From Candidatus Omnitrophota bacterium (GTDB lineage Bacteria > Omnitrophota > Gorgyraeia > Tantalellales > Tantalellaceae): DNA of 8,008 nt. The translations under genes and the position numbers were made by a program. This document shows, piece by piece, positions 1 through 5,671 of the stretch. The first letter of the stretch is position 1, and every line of letters begins with the position of its first letter. The notes beneath the pieces were generated by a model. It was not told where the DNA came from. It ran no database searches and saw only the letters and a list, made by a program, of their open reading frames with translations. The stretch spans positions 1 through 8,008 of the forward strand of contig JAUWWB010000045.1 in assembly GCA_030617085.1 (NCBI GenBank). The letters run 5' to 3'.

Positions 1-2
1 GT

Positions 3-78
3 TTGTCATCCTGAGCGAAGCGAAGGATCTCTCCCACGTCGATCCGCCAGAGATCCTTCGCTTCGCTCAGGATGACAA
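3..78. repeat. Perfect 30-bp inverted repeat, dispersed-palindrome type
   Basis: Arms at 3-32 and 49-78 are exact reverse complements over 30 bp and enclose a 16-nt loop (33-48). The arm contains the core CCTGAGCGAAGCGAAGGATC. This core is familiar from the intergenic DNA of many unrelated environmental bacteria, where it is often mistranslated as a short protein containing HPERSEGS. No transposase is present, so it would be a non-autonomous palindromic element. In RNA it would fold into a very stable hairpin. There is no T-tract after it, so it is not a classical intrinsic terminator. The arms and loop are seen directly; the dispersed nature is recollection and cannot be tested from one copy. 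Confidence 0.85.
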
Positions 79-153
79 TGAGGGCGGTTGCTGAATAGTT
101 CGGGGTTGAGAGTTCGTATGTTGGAGTGTGTTGGGGGGAGGCAATAATTCATT

Positions 154-180
154 AGTTGAGAAAAAGTGTCAACTTTTTTT
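154..180 (+). terminator. Weak AT-rich hairpin followed by a T-tract
   Basis: AGTTGA (154-159) can pair with TCAACT (169-174), followed by a run of T to 180. A competing fold pairs AAAAAGT (161-167) with ACTTTTT (172-178) around a GTCA loop. Both stems are short and AT-rich, so termination would be weak. Any gene it served would lie upstream of the window. The rest of 79-213 shows no coding signature and no other structure I can support. Confidence 0.25.
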
Positions 181-208
181 AGGACGGTACACGGTAGATA
201 GTAAAGGA

Positions 209-290
209 GCAACGGGGTCAGCCCTTGAAATGTGAAATGGACACACAATTTTTCTCATTTCACATTTCAAGGGCTGACCCCAATTGTTGC
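209..290. repeat. 26-bp perfect inverted repeat, possible REP/MITE-like element
   Basis: Arms at 214-239 and 256-281 are exact reverse complements over 26 bp with a 16-nt loop (240-255). Pairing resumes outside the arms between GCAAC (209-213) and GTTGC (286-290), with AATT (282-285) left unpaired on one side. The arm begins GGGGTCAGCCCTTGAA and then runs into ATGTGAAATG. I associate this kind of palindrome with elements mobilised by REP-associated tyrosine (Y1/IS200-like) transposases, but no transposase is in the window. Its right edge coincides with the point where the adjacent glycosyltransferase remnant loses homology, suggesting that insertion or recombination here broke that gene. Confidence 0.8.
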
Positions 291-502
291 CCCTGGAAGT
301 GCTTCTGGAGGTGGTGAGGACTGGTGCCGCGGTCCGTGAGGTGCCCGTGGAGGCGGTGTATCCGGACCGTACGCGGGTGTTCCTTGACGGGCTTGACTGC
401 CCGCGGAGGAGGCTGCTGTATTATCTTGAAACCGTGGCGCGCAAGAGAAGGGAAATAGAAAATGAAAAAAAGGTTCTTGATCATCAGCCCGCATCCGGAT
501 GA
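290..502 (+). pseudogene. C-terminal remnant of a family 2 glycosyltransferase
   Basis: This is an open stretch of about 70 codons. Its translation has the pattern of the C-terminal end of GT2 (DPM1/polyprenyl-phosphate sugar transferase-like) proteins: LLEVVRTGAAVREVPVEAVY followed by a charged, helix-like tail. In intact family members this block follows the catalytic Rossmann-type domain and its GFE-type motif. Here everything upstream, including the nucleotide-binding and DXD parts, is absent. A formal TTG start exists at 284, but an in-frame TGA at 275-277 lies inside the palindrome, so nothing upstream can be joined in this frame. It ends 41 bp inside the deacetylase gene, an overlap typical of former operon partners. 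The fragment lacks every catalytic motif and is unlikely to be active. Assignment rests on a short motif; an unrelated small protein is possible. Confidence 0.45.
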
Positions 503-1145
503 CGCGGAACTGGGGATGGGTGGGACCATACTCAGGTTGAAGCAAAAGGGGCATAAGGTGTTCATGGTGGACCTGACCTCGGGCGAACCCACCCCTTACG
601 GCAGTGAAGAGAAGAGGAAAAAAGAGGCCCTCAAATCCACCGGGATACTTGGAGTCGATGAAAGAGTCAACCTCGACCTCGAAAACAGATATCTCTTTGA
701 CGGGAAAGAAGCCAGGCTTCGCCTGGCTGAGAGAATAAGAAAGTACAAGCCCGACGTCATGTTCGTGCCCTACCCGGAGGATGCCCACCCCGATCATGAG
801 GCGTGCACGAAGATAAGCGAGGCGGCCAGGTTTTACGCCAAGTTCACCAAAGTAAAATTAAAGAGCGCCCCTTTTTATCCCCCCCGGCTCTATTATTTCT
901 TTTGCACGCATCTGAGGATAATTCCCGAAACGACCTTTTTCGTGGACATATCGGAGCATCTCAAGGAGAAGTTCAAAGCCATCAGGTGTTACCATTCGCA
1001 GTTCGTGGCCAATCCTAAAGGCGGATTCGTGTTCGATTACATAAGGACACAGAACAGCTACTTCGGGAAACTGGCGGGCTGCGCGTACGCCGAGGGGTTT
1101 TATTCCAAAGAGGCCGTCAAGACGGACGACCTTTCCTCTTTATGA
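462..1145 (+). CDS. bshB1: PIG-L family deacetylase, BshB1-type
   Basis: This 227-residue protein is a zinc-dependent LmbE/PIG-L N-deacetylase. It opens with a beta strand and the motif HPDDAELGMGGT (H11, D13, D14) and carries AHPDH at 108-112. H11, D14 and H112 are the expected zinc ligands and D13 the expected general base. Length, the DLTSGE segment, VDISEHLKEKF and the C-terminal FGKLAGCAYAEGF pattern match BshB1, the cytosolic enzyme that deacetylates GlcNAc-malate in bacillithiol synthesis. Related enzymes act on other N-acetylglucosamine conjugates, so the substrate is inferred. The ATG at 462 is supported by AAGGGA at 448-453, eight bases upstream. The gene overlaps the glycosyltransferase remnant by 41 bp, and its stop overlaps the next start (ATGA, 1142-1145), implying translational coupling. 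No BshA-type glycosyltransferase is in the window. Family certain; BshB1 subtype likely. Confidence 0.88.
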   Translation: MKKRFLIISPHPDDAELGMGGTILRLKQKGHKVFMVDLTSGEPTPYGSEEKRKKEALKSTGILGVDERVNLDLENRYLFDGKEARLRLAERIRKYKPDVMFVPYPEDAHPDHEACTKISEAARFYAKFTKVKLKSAPFYPPRLYYFFCTHLRIIPETTFFVDISEHLKEKFKAIRCYHSQFVANPKGGFVFDYIRTQNSYFGKLAGCAYAEGFYSKEAVKTDDLSSL

Positions 1146-2161
1146 AAAAGAGACTCATCAAGCCGCCCCGGGAAAACGGGGAAGTTCTATTTTTGCCCGG
1201 TGCGCGTGAATTCCTGAACTCCATCGGGGAAAACACCGTAGTGGGCGTCTGCCACCAACCCTACTTTTTCAATCCCGGCGTGAGCCTTAAGTTCCTTTTT
1301 CTTGAAAACCTGCCCGCGGGCAGGAAGGACCTTGTATTTCTGGACATTGACAGAGTGAGACTTGGCGTAAAGGTCCCTCAAACGGACGGTTCGGTCGGGG
1401 TCGTGGACCTTATCAACAGCGAACGGGTCCTCCGGGATTATCCCGCGCCGGGAGAGCGGGCCCTCGCTGAGATGTTTTCTTCTATGGAGGACGGGCTCAA
1501 AAAGGCATTTTTCGAGGGCAGGGAAGAAGCCCTCTCGAATCTTTCGAGGTTCAGGGAGATAGTTCTGCGGAGGGCTGGAAGAAGATACCTTAAGGAAATA
1601 CTGGCTGAGAGCTTTCTTGAATATTATAACATCGGCACGGGATACAGCTATTTGTCCGACCTGATCGCCGGCGAGGAGTTTGAGGAGTTTTTCATGAGGA
1701 TATATAGCGACGCCGCGAAGTTCAGGGAAACTTATAACAACGCGCTCGACGAATTCAGGGAGGAATACAGGTTCAGGTACAGACATTACCCGTTCCCCCC
1801 GCTTGAAGAAGGGGAGCTTCCGTTCTGGATCGTCGAGGACGGGATCAGGAAAAGGTTCCATGAAAGTGATATCGGCGCATCCGGCATGAAGGGCTTAACG
1901 GTCTTTCCCCGCGCCGCGACCCTCACCATCTTCATAAGGCTGTACAGGTTCGACCTCTTTATCCACGGGACAGGCGGGGCGAACTATGAATGGGTGCAGG
2001 ACAGGATAATAGAAAGATTCTTCGAAAAAACCCCGCCGCCTTACGCGGTGCTAAGCGGGACGTTCTTGCTGGGTGGGTTTGAGGAGAGAGAGTTTCCATA
2101 CTTTTTCTTCAGCCCTCAAAGGATCAGGCAAAGTATTGGCGAGAAACTGTTGAGGAGTTAG
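1142..2161 (+). CDS. Conserved protein, possible short divergent BshC-like ligase
   Basis: This 339-residue, soluble-looking protein has no signal peptide or membrane span. Two blocks stand out. The N-terminal block, VVGVCHQPYFFNPGVSLKF (residues 33-51), is followed by a hydrophobic strand ending in Asp (LVFLDID, 64-70). The C-terminal block is LFIHGTGGANYEWVQDRII (272-290), followed by a PPPY strand. I recognise a GHQPxxFxPGV ... HGxGGAxY pattern from uncharacterised proteins of Planctomycetes and relatives. It also resembles the order of blocks in BshC, the putative cysteine ligase of bacillithiol synthesis, whose N-terminal GQQ/GHQ loop and GGPGE-Y block occupy similar places. BshC is usually about 540 residues, so this would lack much of the helical part. 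A charged, probably helical region spans about 104-215. The HQPYFF block also recalls WbqC-like proteins. Start codon overlap with the BshB1-like gene makes a shared pathway likely. Function is inference. Confidence 0.8.
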   Translation: MKKRLIKPPRENGEVLFLPGAREFLNSIGENTVVGVCHQPYFFNPGVSLKFLFLENLPAGRKDLVFLDIDRVRLGVKVPQTDGSVGVVDLINSERVLRDYPAPGERALAEMFSSMEDGLKKAFFEGREEALSNLSRFREIVLRRAGRRYLKEILAESFLEYYNIGTGYSYLSDLIAGEEFEEFFMRIYSDAAKFRETYNNALDEFREEYRFRYRHYPFPPLEEGELPFWIVEDGIRKRFHESDIGASGMKGLTVFPRAATLTIFIRLYRFDLFIHGTGGANYEWVQDRIIERFFEKTPPPYAVLSGTFLLGGFEEREFPYFFFSPQRIRQSIGEKLLRS

Positions 2162-2167
2162 GGAGAC

Positions 2168-2200
2168 TTGGGACTTAAGAGTGATTGTGGACGTCCCCAA
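2168..2200 (+). terminator. Imperfect hairpin after the deacetylase operon
   Basis: TTGGGAC (2168-2174) pairs with GTCCCCAA (2193-2200) with one bulged C and an 18-nt loop, starting 6 bases after the stop codon. It is followed by TTAT rather than a true T-run. It sits where a terminator would be expected, between the deacetylase pair and the outer-membrane protein gene, but the long loop and weak tail make this uncertain. Confidence 0.25.
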
Positions 2201-2269
2201 TTATACGACGGTCTTGCGGGAAGGGCTTGCGCAGGGTAAACTATAAGTTATAAGAAAGGAAAAGAGTTG

Positions 2270-3457
2270 ATGCGGGGAAAAATAGCGGCGGCAGTGATGA
2301 TAATCGCGATGTTACTCTGCCGCGGGGAGGCATTTGCGGCCTTCATCCAGACGGAGGGGCACGGGGCAAGGCCGACCTCGATGGGCGGAGCGTTTATCGC
2401 CGTCGCGGACGGGCCCGAGGCGGTATTCTATAATCCGGCGGGTCTCGCGCAGGTCGAAGGCGTAGCGCTGGAAGCAGGGGCGTTCTCGAGTATTCCCTCG
2501 CATAAGTACACGCACCGGTCGAACGGCATCAGTAATAAGTCCGACCAGTCGGGGGTGGTGCCTTACCAATTTATATCCTGCGGCCTGACCGCGCCCGTAT
2601 ATTTCGGGTTCGGGATGTACGCGCCGTTCGGCGGGGAGACGGACCATGACGCGGACACCGCCGGAGGCTTTGGGAACGCGTATGCCCTGGCGGTGAGAGT
2701 TGATTATTCACCGGTGATCGCTTTGAAGATAAACGACCGGCTTTCTGTCGGCGGGGGCTTCATCGCGGGACAGGCGAAGACCAAACAGATAATCCAGACG
2801 GCTTACGGCAGTAACGGCTATGTCACCGATGAGATAGAGGGCTGGGGATACAGCGGCCTGGTGGGGGCGCTTTGCAAGGTAAATGAACACTTGAAAATAG
2901 GCGTCGTCTACCGGGGGAGGATGGACACTATCCAGAAGGGGCAGCGCGAGATGACGGTATGGCCCTCTGCCAGGGACTCCAAGGCGAACGTCCATTTTCC
3001 GGCCACGGCGGGAATAGGCGTTGCCCTCACGCCGGATGAAAAGATAACCCTTGCCTTTGACGCGGACTGGAACGAGTGGTCGTACCTTGATAAAGTGGTC
3101 ACGAAAATAGAAGGCGCCACGCCGGACATGACCAGCATAGTGGACGGGAACGATACGGTTGATTACAGGTTCGGCCTGGAGTTCAGGCCGGACCGGACGA
3201 CGGCGCTGCGGTGCGGGTTCATGTATATTCCGGCGGCCATCCCGGGCATGTACATCCTTCCCGCCAAGCCGGACTACGAAAGGACCTACGCCGTGACGTT
3301 CGGCGCGGGCAAGTCCTGGAAGAAACTGGAGCTTGGGCTTTTATACATGTACCGCTGGTCCAACAAGTGGGACGTGACCGATAATGCCTACGGCTATAAC
3401 GGCCGCTATGAGTTTGACACGCATTTCATCGCGGCGGACGTGAAATACGCGTTTTAA
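2270..3457 (+). CDS. FadL/OmpP1/TodX-type outer-membrane beta-barrel protein
   Basis: This is a 395-residue precursor. Residues 1-23 form a Sec signal peptide: charged start, hydrophobic core, then AFA before the mature AFIQ. The mature N-terminus carries the family hallmark ARPTSMGGAFIAVADGPEA followed by FYNPAGLA (about residues 33-60). In FadL this region leads into the hatch domain that plugs the barrel. The remainder alternates polar and aromatic residues in strand-like segments. It ends in Phe (KYAF), the usual signal for barrel assembly by BAM. Relatives import long-chain fatty acids or other hydrophobic compounds across the outer membrane; the substrate here is unknown. I chose ATG at 2270, with AAAGGA at 2255-2260 nine bases upstream, over the TTG immediately before it at 2267. 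A 108-bp gap upstream suggests separate transcription from the deacetylase pair, although I found no convincing promoter. Confidence 0.88.
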   Translation: MRGKIAAAVMIIAMLLCRGEAFAAFIQTEGHGARPTSMGGAFIAVADGPEAVFYNPAGLAQVEGVALEAGAFSSIPSHKYTHRSNGISNKSDQSGVVPYQFISCGLTAPVYFGFGMYAPFGGETDHDADTAGGFGNAYALAVRVDYSPVIALKINDRLSVGGGFIAGQAKTKQIIQTAYGSNGYVTDEIEGWGYSGLVGALCKVNEHLKIGVVYRGRMDTIQKGQREMTVWPSARDSKANVHFPATAGIGVALTPDEKITLAFDADWNEWSYLDKVVTKIEGATPDMTSIVDGNDTVDYRFGLEFRPDRTTALRCGFMYIPAAIPGMYILPAKPDYERTYAVTFGAGKSWKKLELGLLYMYRWSNKWDVTDNAYGYNGRYEFDTHFIAADVKYAF

Positions 3458-3470
3458 GAAAGTTTTCCAT

Positions 3471-3492
3471 GATCCGCATGATGTGGCGGATC
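3471..3492 (+). other. Seven-bp hairpin in the leader of the MarC gene
   Basis: GATCCGC (3471-3477) is exactly complementary to GCGGATC (3486-3492) around an 8-nt loop. It lies 13 bases after the outer-membrane protein stop and ends 18 bases before the preferred MarC start. No T-tract follows, so it may be an mRNA stability or processing element rather than a terminator. Its position favours the downstream start of the MarC gene, because the earlier ATG at 3469 would place the stem inside the coding region. Confidence 0.4.
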
Positions 3493-3510
3493 GAAAGTCC
3501 GGGGGGCGGC

Positions 3511-4092
3511 ATGTTCAAAAACATCGTACTGGCCTTTATCCCTCTGTTCGTCGCGGTCGACGCCATAGGCGTATTGCCTATTTTTCTTTCCCTGACGGAA
3601 GGGCTCGACGCGAAACAGAAGCGCAGGGTCATCAACCAGTCGATCGTCACGGGGATATGCCTTGCTATCGGCTTCGTTTTTTTAGGGAAAGCCGTTTTCA
3701 GGGTCCTCAGCATTACCGTGGGCGACTTCATGGTTGCCGGCGGTATCCTGCTTTTCTGCCTGGCCATAACCGATATCGTGGATACGGGGAAGAAGAGGCG
3801 CCTGCCCGTCAGCGGATTAGGGGCAGTTCCGCTGGGCACGCCGTTGATCGTCGGGCCGGCGGTATTGACGACATCTTTGATCATAATAGATCAATACGGC
3901 CCGGTGCCCACTTTGGTCGCTGTATTAGGGAACATCATTCTGGCAGGCGTTGTGTTTCGGTTTTCAGGGGTCCTGATTAGAGTCATCGGAGAGGCGGGCT
4001 CAAAGGCAGCATCAAAGATCGCGTCACTTCTGCTGGCCGCGATAGCGGTGATGATGGTCAGGAAAGGCGTGATGTATATTATTGGGCTGTAA
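3511..4092 (+). CDS. MarC family integral membrane protein
   Basis: This 193-residue, very hydrophobic protein has about six predicted membrane spans (roughly 5-27, 42-62, 70-92, 108-127, 132-156, 167-190). Family signatures are LFVAVDAIGVLPIFLSLTEG (12-31) and VPLGTPLIVGPAVLTT (106-121), plus a C-terminal SKIASLLLAAIAVMM segment. MarC proteins sit in the inner membrane; their function is not established, and the old link to multidrug resistance was not upheld. The usual DPIG is DAIG here, and GPG is GPA. I place the start at ATG 3511, directly preceded by a G-rich Shine-Dalgarno-like run (GGGGGG, 3501-3506), because the family typically begins just before the first membrane span. An in-frame ATG at 3469 would add 14 unconserved residues. 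It lies 53 bp downstream of the outer-membrane protein gene and may be cotranscribed with it. Confidence 0.88.
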   Translation: MFKNIVLAFIPLFVAVDAIGVLPIFLSLTEGLDAKQKRRVINQSIVTGICLAIGFVFLGKAVFRVLSITVGDFMVAGGILLFCLAITDIVDTGKKRRLPVSGLGAVPLGTPLIVGPAVLTTSLIIIDQYGPVPTLVAVLGNIILAGVVFRFSGVLIRVIGEAGSKAASKIASLLLAAIAVMMVRKGVMYIIGL

Positions 4093-4094
4093 AC

Positions 4095-4122
4095 GGTGGA
4101 TGGTGGATAGTGGATGGTGGGA
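4095..4122 (+). repeat. Four tandem imperfect 7-bp repeats (GGTGGAT)
   Basis: Four consecutive heptamers read GGTGGAT, GGTGGAT, AGTGGAT and GGTGGGA. They begin two bases after the MarC stop and end six bases before the promoter -35 hexamer of the trehalose operon. A low-complexity tract like this can change copy number by slippage. A related GGTA/GGTAGATAG stretch occurs at about 186-202. Whether it has any regulatory effect is unknown. Confidence 0.7.
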
Positions 4123-4128
4123 GAGTAT

Positions 4129-4157
4129 TTGAAATTGCGGAGCATGCGGTGTATGAT
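4129..4157 (+). promoter_or_regulatory. Sigma70-type promoter of the trehalose operon
   Basis: TTGAAA (4129-4134) and TATGAT (4152-4157) are separated by exactly 17 bp. Each hexamer matches the housekeeping consensus at five of six positions or nearly so. Transcription would start near 4164, giving a leader of about 28 nt before the otsA ATG. No operator palindrome is obvious next to it. This is the best promoter-like sequence I found in the window. Confidence 0.6.
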
Positions 4158-4169
4158 ATAGGCAAAACG

Positions 4170-4185
4170 CCGTTGCGAACGGAGG
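4170..4185 (+). promoter_or_regulatory. otsA ribosome binding site with a small overlapping hairpin
   Basis: GGAGG at 4181-4185 lies six bases before the ATG at 4192, a strong Shine-Dalgarno that fixes the otsA start. The first two G residues are also the end of a 5-bp stem, CCGTT (4170-4174) with AACGG (4178-4182), closed by a GCG loop. The stem is short and probably only mildly limits ribosome access. Confidence 0.65.
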
Positions 4186-4191
4186 GTTATA

Positions 4192-5655
4192 ATGATCCGT
4201 CTTAAGGGGAAAGATAGAAGGCTGATAGTCGTTTCTAACAGGCTTCCTTTCCATCGCTTTGTGGACGATAGTGGCAAAGATGTCTGGAAAAAGGCCGCCG
4301 GGGGGCTGATCACGGGCCTGGAGCCGATCTTGAAAAAGTGTAAAGGGATATGGCTCGGCTGGGACGGGATCCGGACGGAAGGCATCAGAAAAGAGGATTT
4401 CAGGCTGGTCGACATAGCCGAAATAGAATCAGAAGAGGGGGAAAAGGCATGCAAAGCGTGTTCCTACCAGATAGGGTGCGTTCCCCTGACGGAAAAAGAA
4501 TTTGACGAATATTACAACCGTTTTTCCAACGGAACGCTCTGGGCGCTTTTCCATTACTTTTTCGAGAAATCTTTCATAGATTATTCGGCCTGGAGGACAT
4601 ATTGCGAGGTAAACAGGCGTTTTGCCGAATACATCCATGAGATCGCGGAAGATGACGACATCATATGGATACAGGACTTTCATCTTTTCATGACCCCGTA
4701 TTATCTCAGGAAGCTCAGGCCGAACCAGGAAATACATTTTTTTCTGCACATCCCTTTCCCGGATATAGACATCTTTTCGATCCTGCCATGGCAGGATCAG
4801 ATACTCGGGTCTATCCTGTGCTGTAACACCATAGGTTTTCACCATAAGCAGTATTTGCGGAACTTCAATGAAGCGGTCAGGCTCTACAGGAAAGAAAAGA
4901 CCGGAACAAAAGGGATGGAGACCCTGGAAGGGAGCGTTAATACCCATTTTTATGTCAATCCGATCAGCATAGATTTTAATGCCATAGACCGCACGTCCCG
5001 TAAACACGAGGTGCTGGAAAGAAAAAAAGAGATAATCCGGCAGGCATCCAGCCCAAAACTTATTTTAGGCGTCGACCGCATCGATTATTCGAAAGGTATC
5101 AAGGAAAGGCTGCTCGGGATGGAAATGCTGCTGGACGAGCATCCCGAGTTGAAGGAACAATTCTTTTACTACCAGCTGGTCGTCCCGAGCCGGGAGGACG
5201 TGGAGACTTACATCGCGCTCAAGAAAGAGATCGACGAGATCATAGGCAGGATAAACGGCAAGTTCGCCACCGGGCTGTGGGCGCCCGTCCATTACAACTA
5301 CGGGACGGTTACGTTCGAAGAGCTGGTCGCCCTGTATTCCGCGGCGGACGTGGCACTGGTGACGCCTCTCAGGGACGGGATGAACCTTGTCTGCAAGGAG
5401 TATGTCGCCGCGCATTCAGACAACGACGGTGTCCTCGTGCTTTCCAGGTTCGCCGGCGCGATAGCCGAGATCAAGAACTGTCTGCCCGTTAACCCTTACA
5501 GCATCGAAGATATAGCCAGGGCCATTTACCATGCCCTTCACATGCCGAAGACGGAAAGAAAAAAAAGGATGAGGAAGATGCGCAAGAACATCAAGCACCA
5601 TAACATCGACACCTGGCTTCAGAATTGCCTGCGTAATTTCGAGCTTGCGCAATGA
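4192..5655 (+). CDS. otsA: Trehalose-6-phosphate synthase (GT20)
   Basis: This 487-residue cytosolic glycosyltransferase forms trehalose-6-phosphate from UDP-glucose (or another NDP-glucose) and glucose-6-phosphate. GT20 motifs appear in order: SNRLP (15-19), AAGGL (35-39), WLGWDG (54-59), YYNRFSNGTLWALFHYF (107-123), WIQDFHL (159-165), FFLHIPFP (183-190), GVDRIDYSKG (293-302), VPSREDV (331-337), LRDGMNLVCKEYVAA (393-407) and LSRFAGA (417-423). Residues equivalent to the E. coli OtsA substrate-binding set are present: Y108, W117, D162, R296, K301, R334, D395 and E403. The usual WVHDYHL reads WIQDFHL. Length fits a stand-alone synthase without a fused phosphatase domain. It is the first gene of the operon, directly behind a promoter and GGAGG ribosome site, with otsB following after 16 bp. 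The C-terminus is a basic helix rich in Lys and Arg (about 453-470). Confidence 0.96.
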   Translation: MIRLKGKDRRLIVVSNRLPFHRFVDDSGKDVWKKAAGGLITGLEPILKKCKGIWLGWDGIRTEGIRKEDFRLVDIAEIESEEGEKACKACSYQIGCVPLTEKEFDEYYNRFSNGTLWALFHYFFEKSFIDYSAWRTYCEVNRRFAEYIHEIAEDDDIIWIQDFHLFMTPYYLRKLRPNQEIHFFLHIPFPDIDIFSILPWQDQILGSILCCNTIGFHHKQYLRNFNEAVRLYRKEKTGTKGMETLEGSVNTHFYVNPISIDFNAIDRTSRKHEVLERKKEIIRQASSPKLILGVDRIDYSKGIKERLLGMEMLLDEHPELKEQFFYYQLVVPSREDVETYIALKKEIDEIIGRINGKFATGLWAPVHYNYGTVTFEELVALYSAADVALVTPLRDGMNLVCKEYVAAHSDNDGVLVLSRFAGAIAEIKNCLPVNPYSIEDIARAIYHALHMPKTERKKRMRKMRKNIKHHNIDTWLQNCLRNFELAQ

Positions 5656-5671
5656 GCTTATAAGTAAAATA

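Noticed and set aside
6..248. Minus-strand open frame of 80 codons across both palindromes
   Set aside because: It is made of the HPERSEGS-type translation of the palindromic repeat plus AT-rich spacer, a well-known spurious call.
267..797. Minus-strand open frame of 176 codons over the start of the deacetylase gene
   Set aside because: It runs through the HPDD active-site region of bshB1 and the palindrome, and its Pro/His/Arg-rich translation looks non-biological.
1187..1861. Minus-strand open frame of 224 codons opposite the BshC-like gene
   Set aside because: It mirrors a + strand gene with conserved blocks and start/stop coupling, and has no ribosome site or recognisable motif of its own.
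2214..2254. Possible promoters before the outer-membrane protein gene, using TTGCGG or TTGCGC with TAAACT or TATAAG
   Set aside because: The combinations with acceptable spacing either match the consensus poorly or would start transcription downstream of the ribosome binding site at 2255-2260.
4095..4122. Tandem repeats considered as a CRISPR array or origin iterons
   Set aside because: Units are 7 bp with no spacers, too short for CRISPR, and only four imperfect copies with no replication gene nearby.
5652..5663. ATGA overlap at the otsA stop as a coupled otsB start
   Set aside because: The frame reads only three codons before TAA at 5661-5663 and is not the otsB frame.
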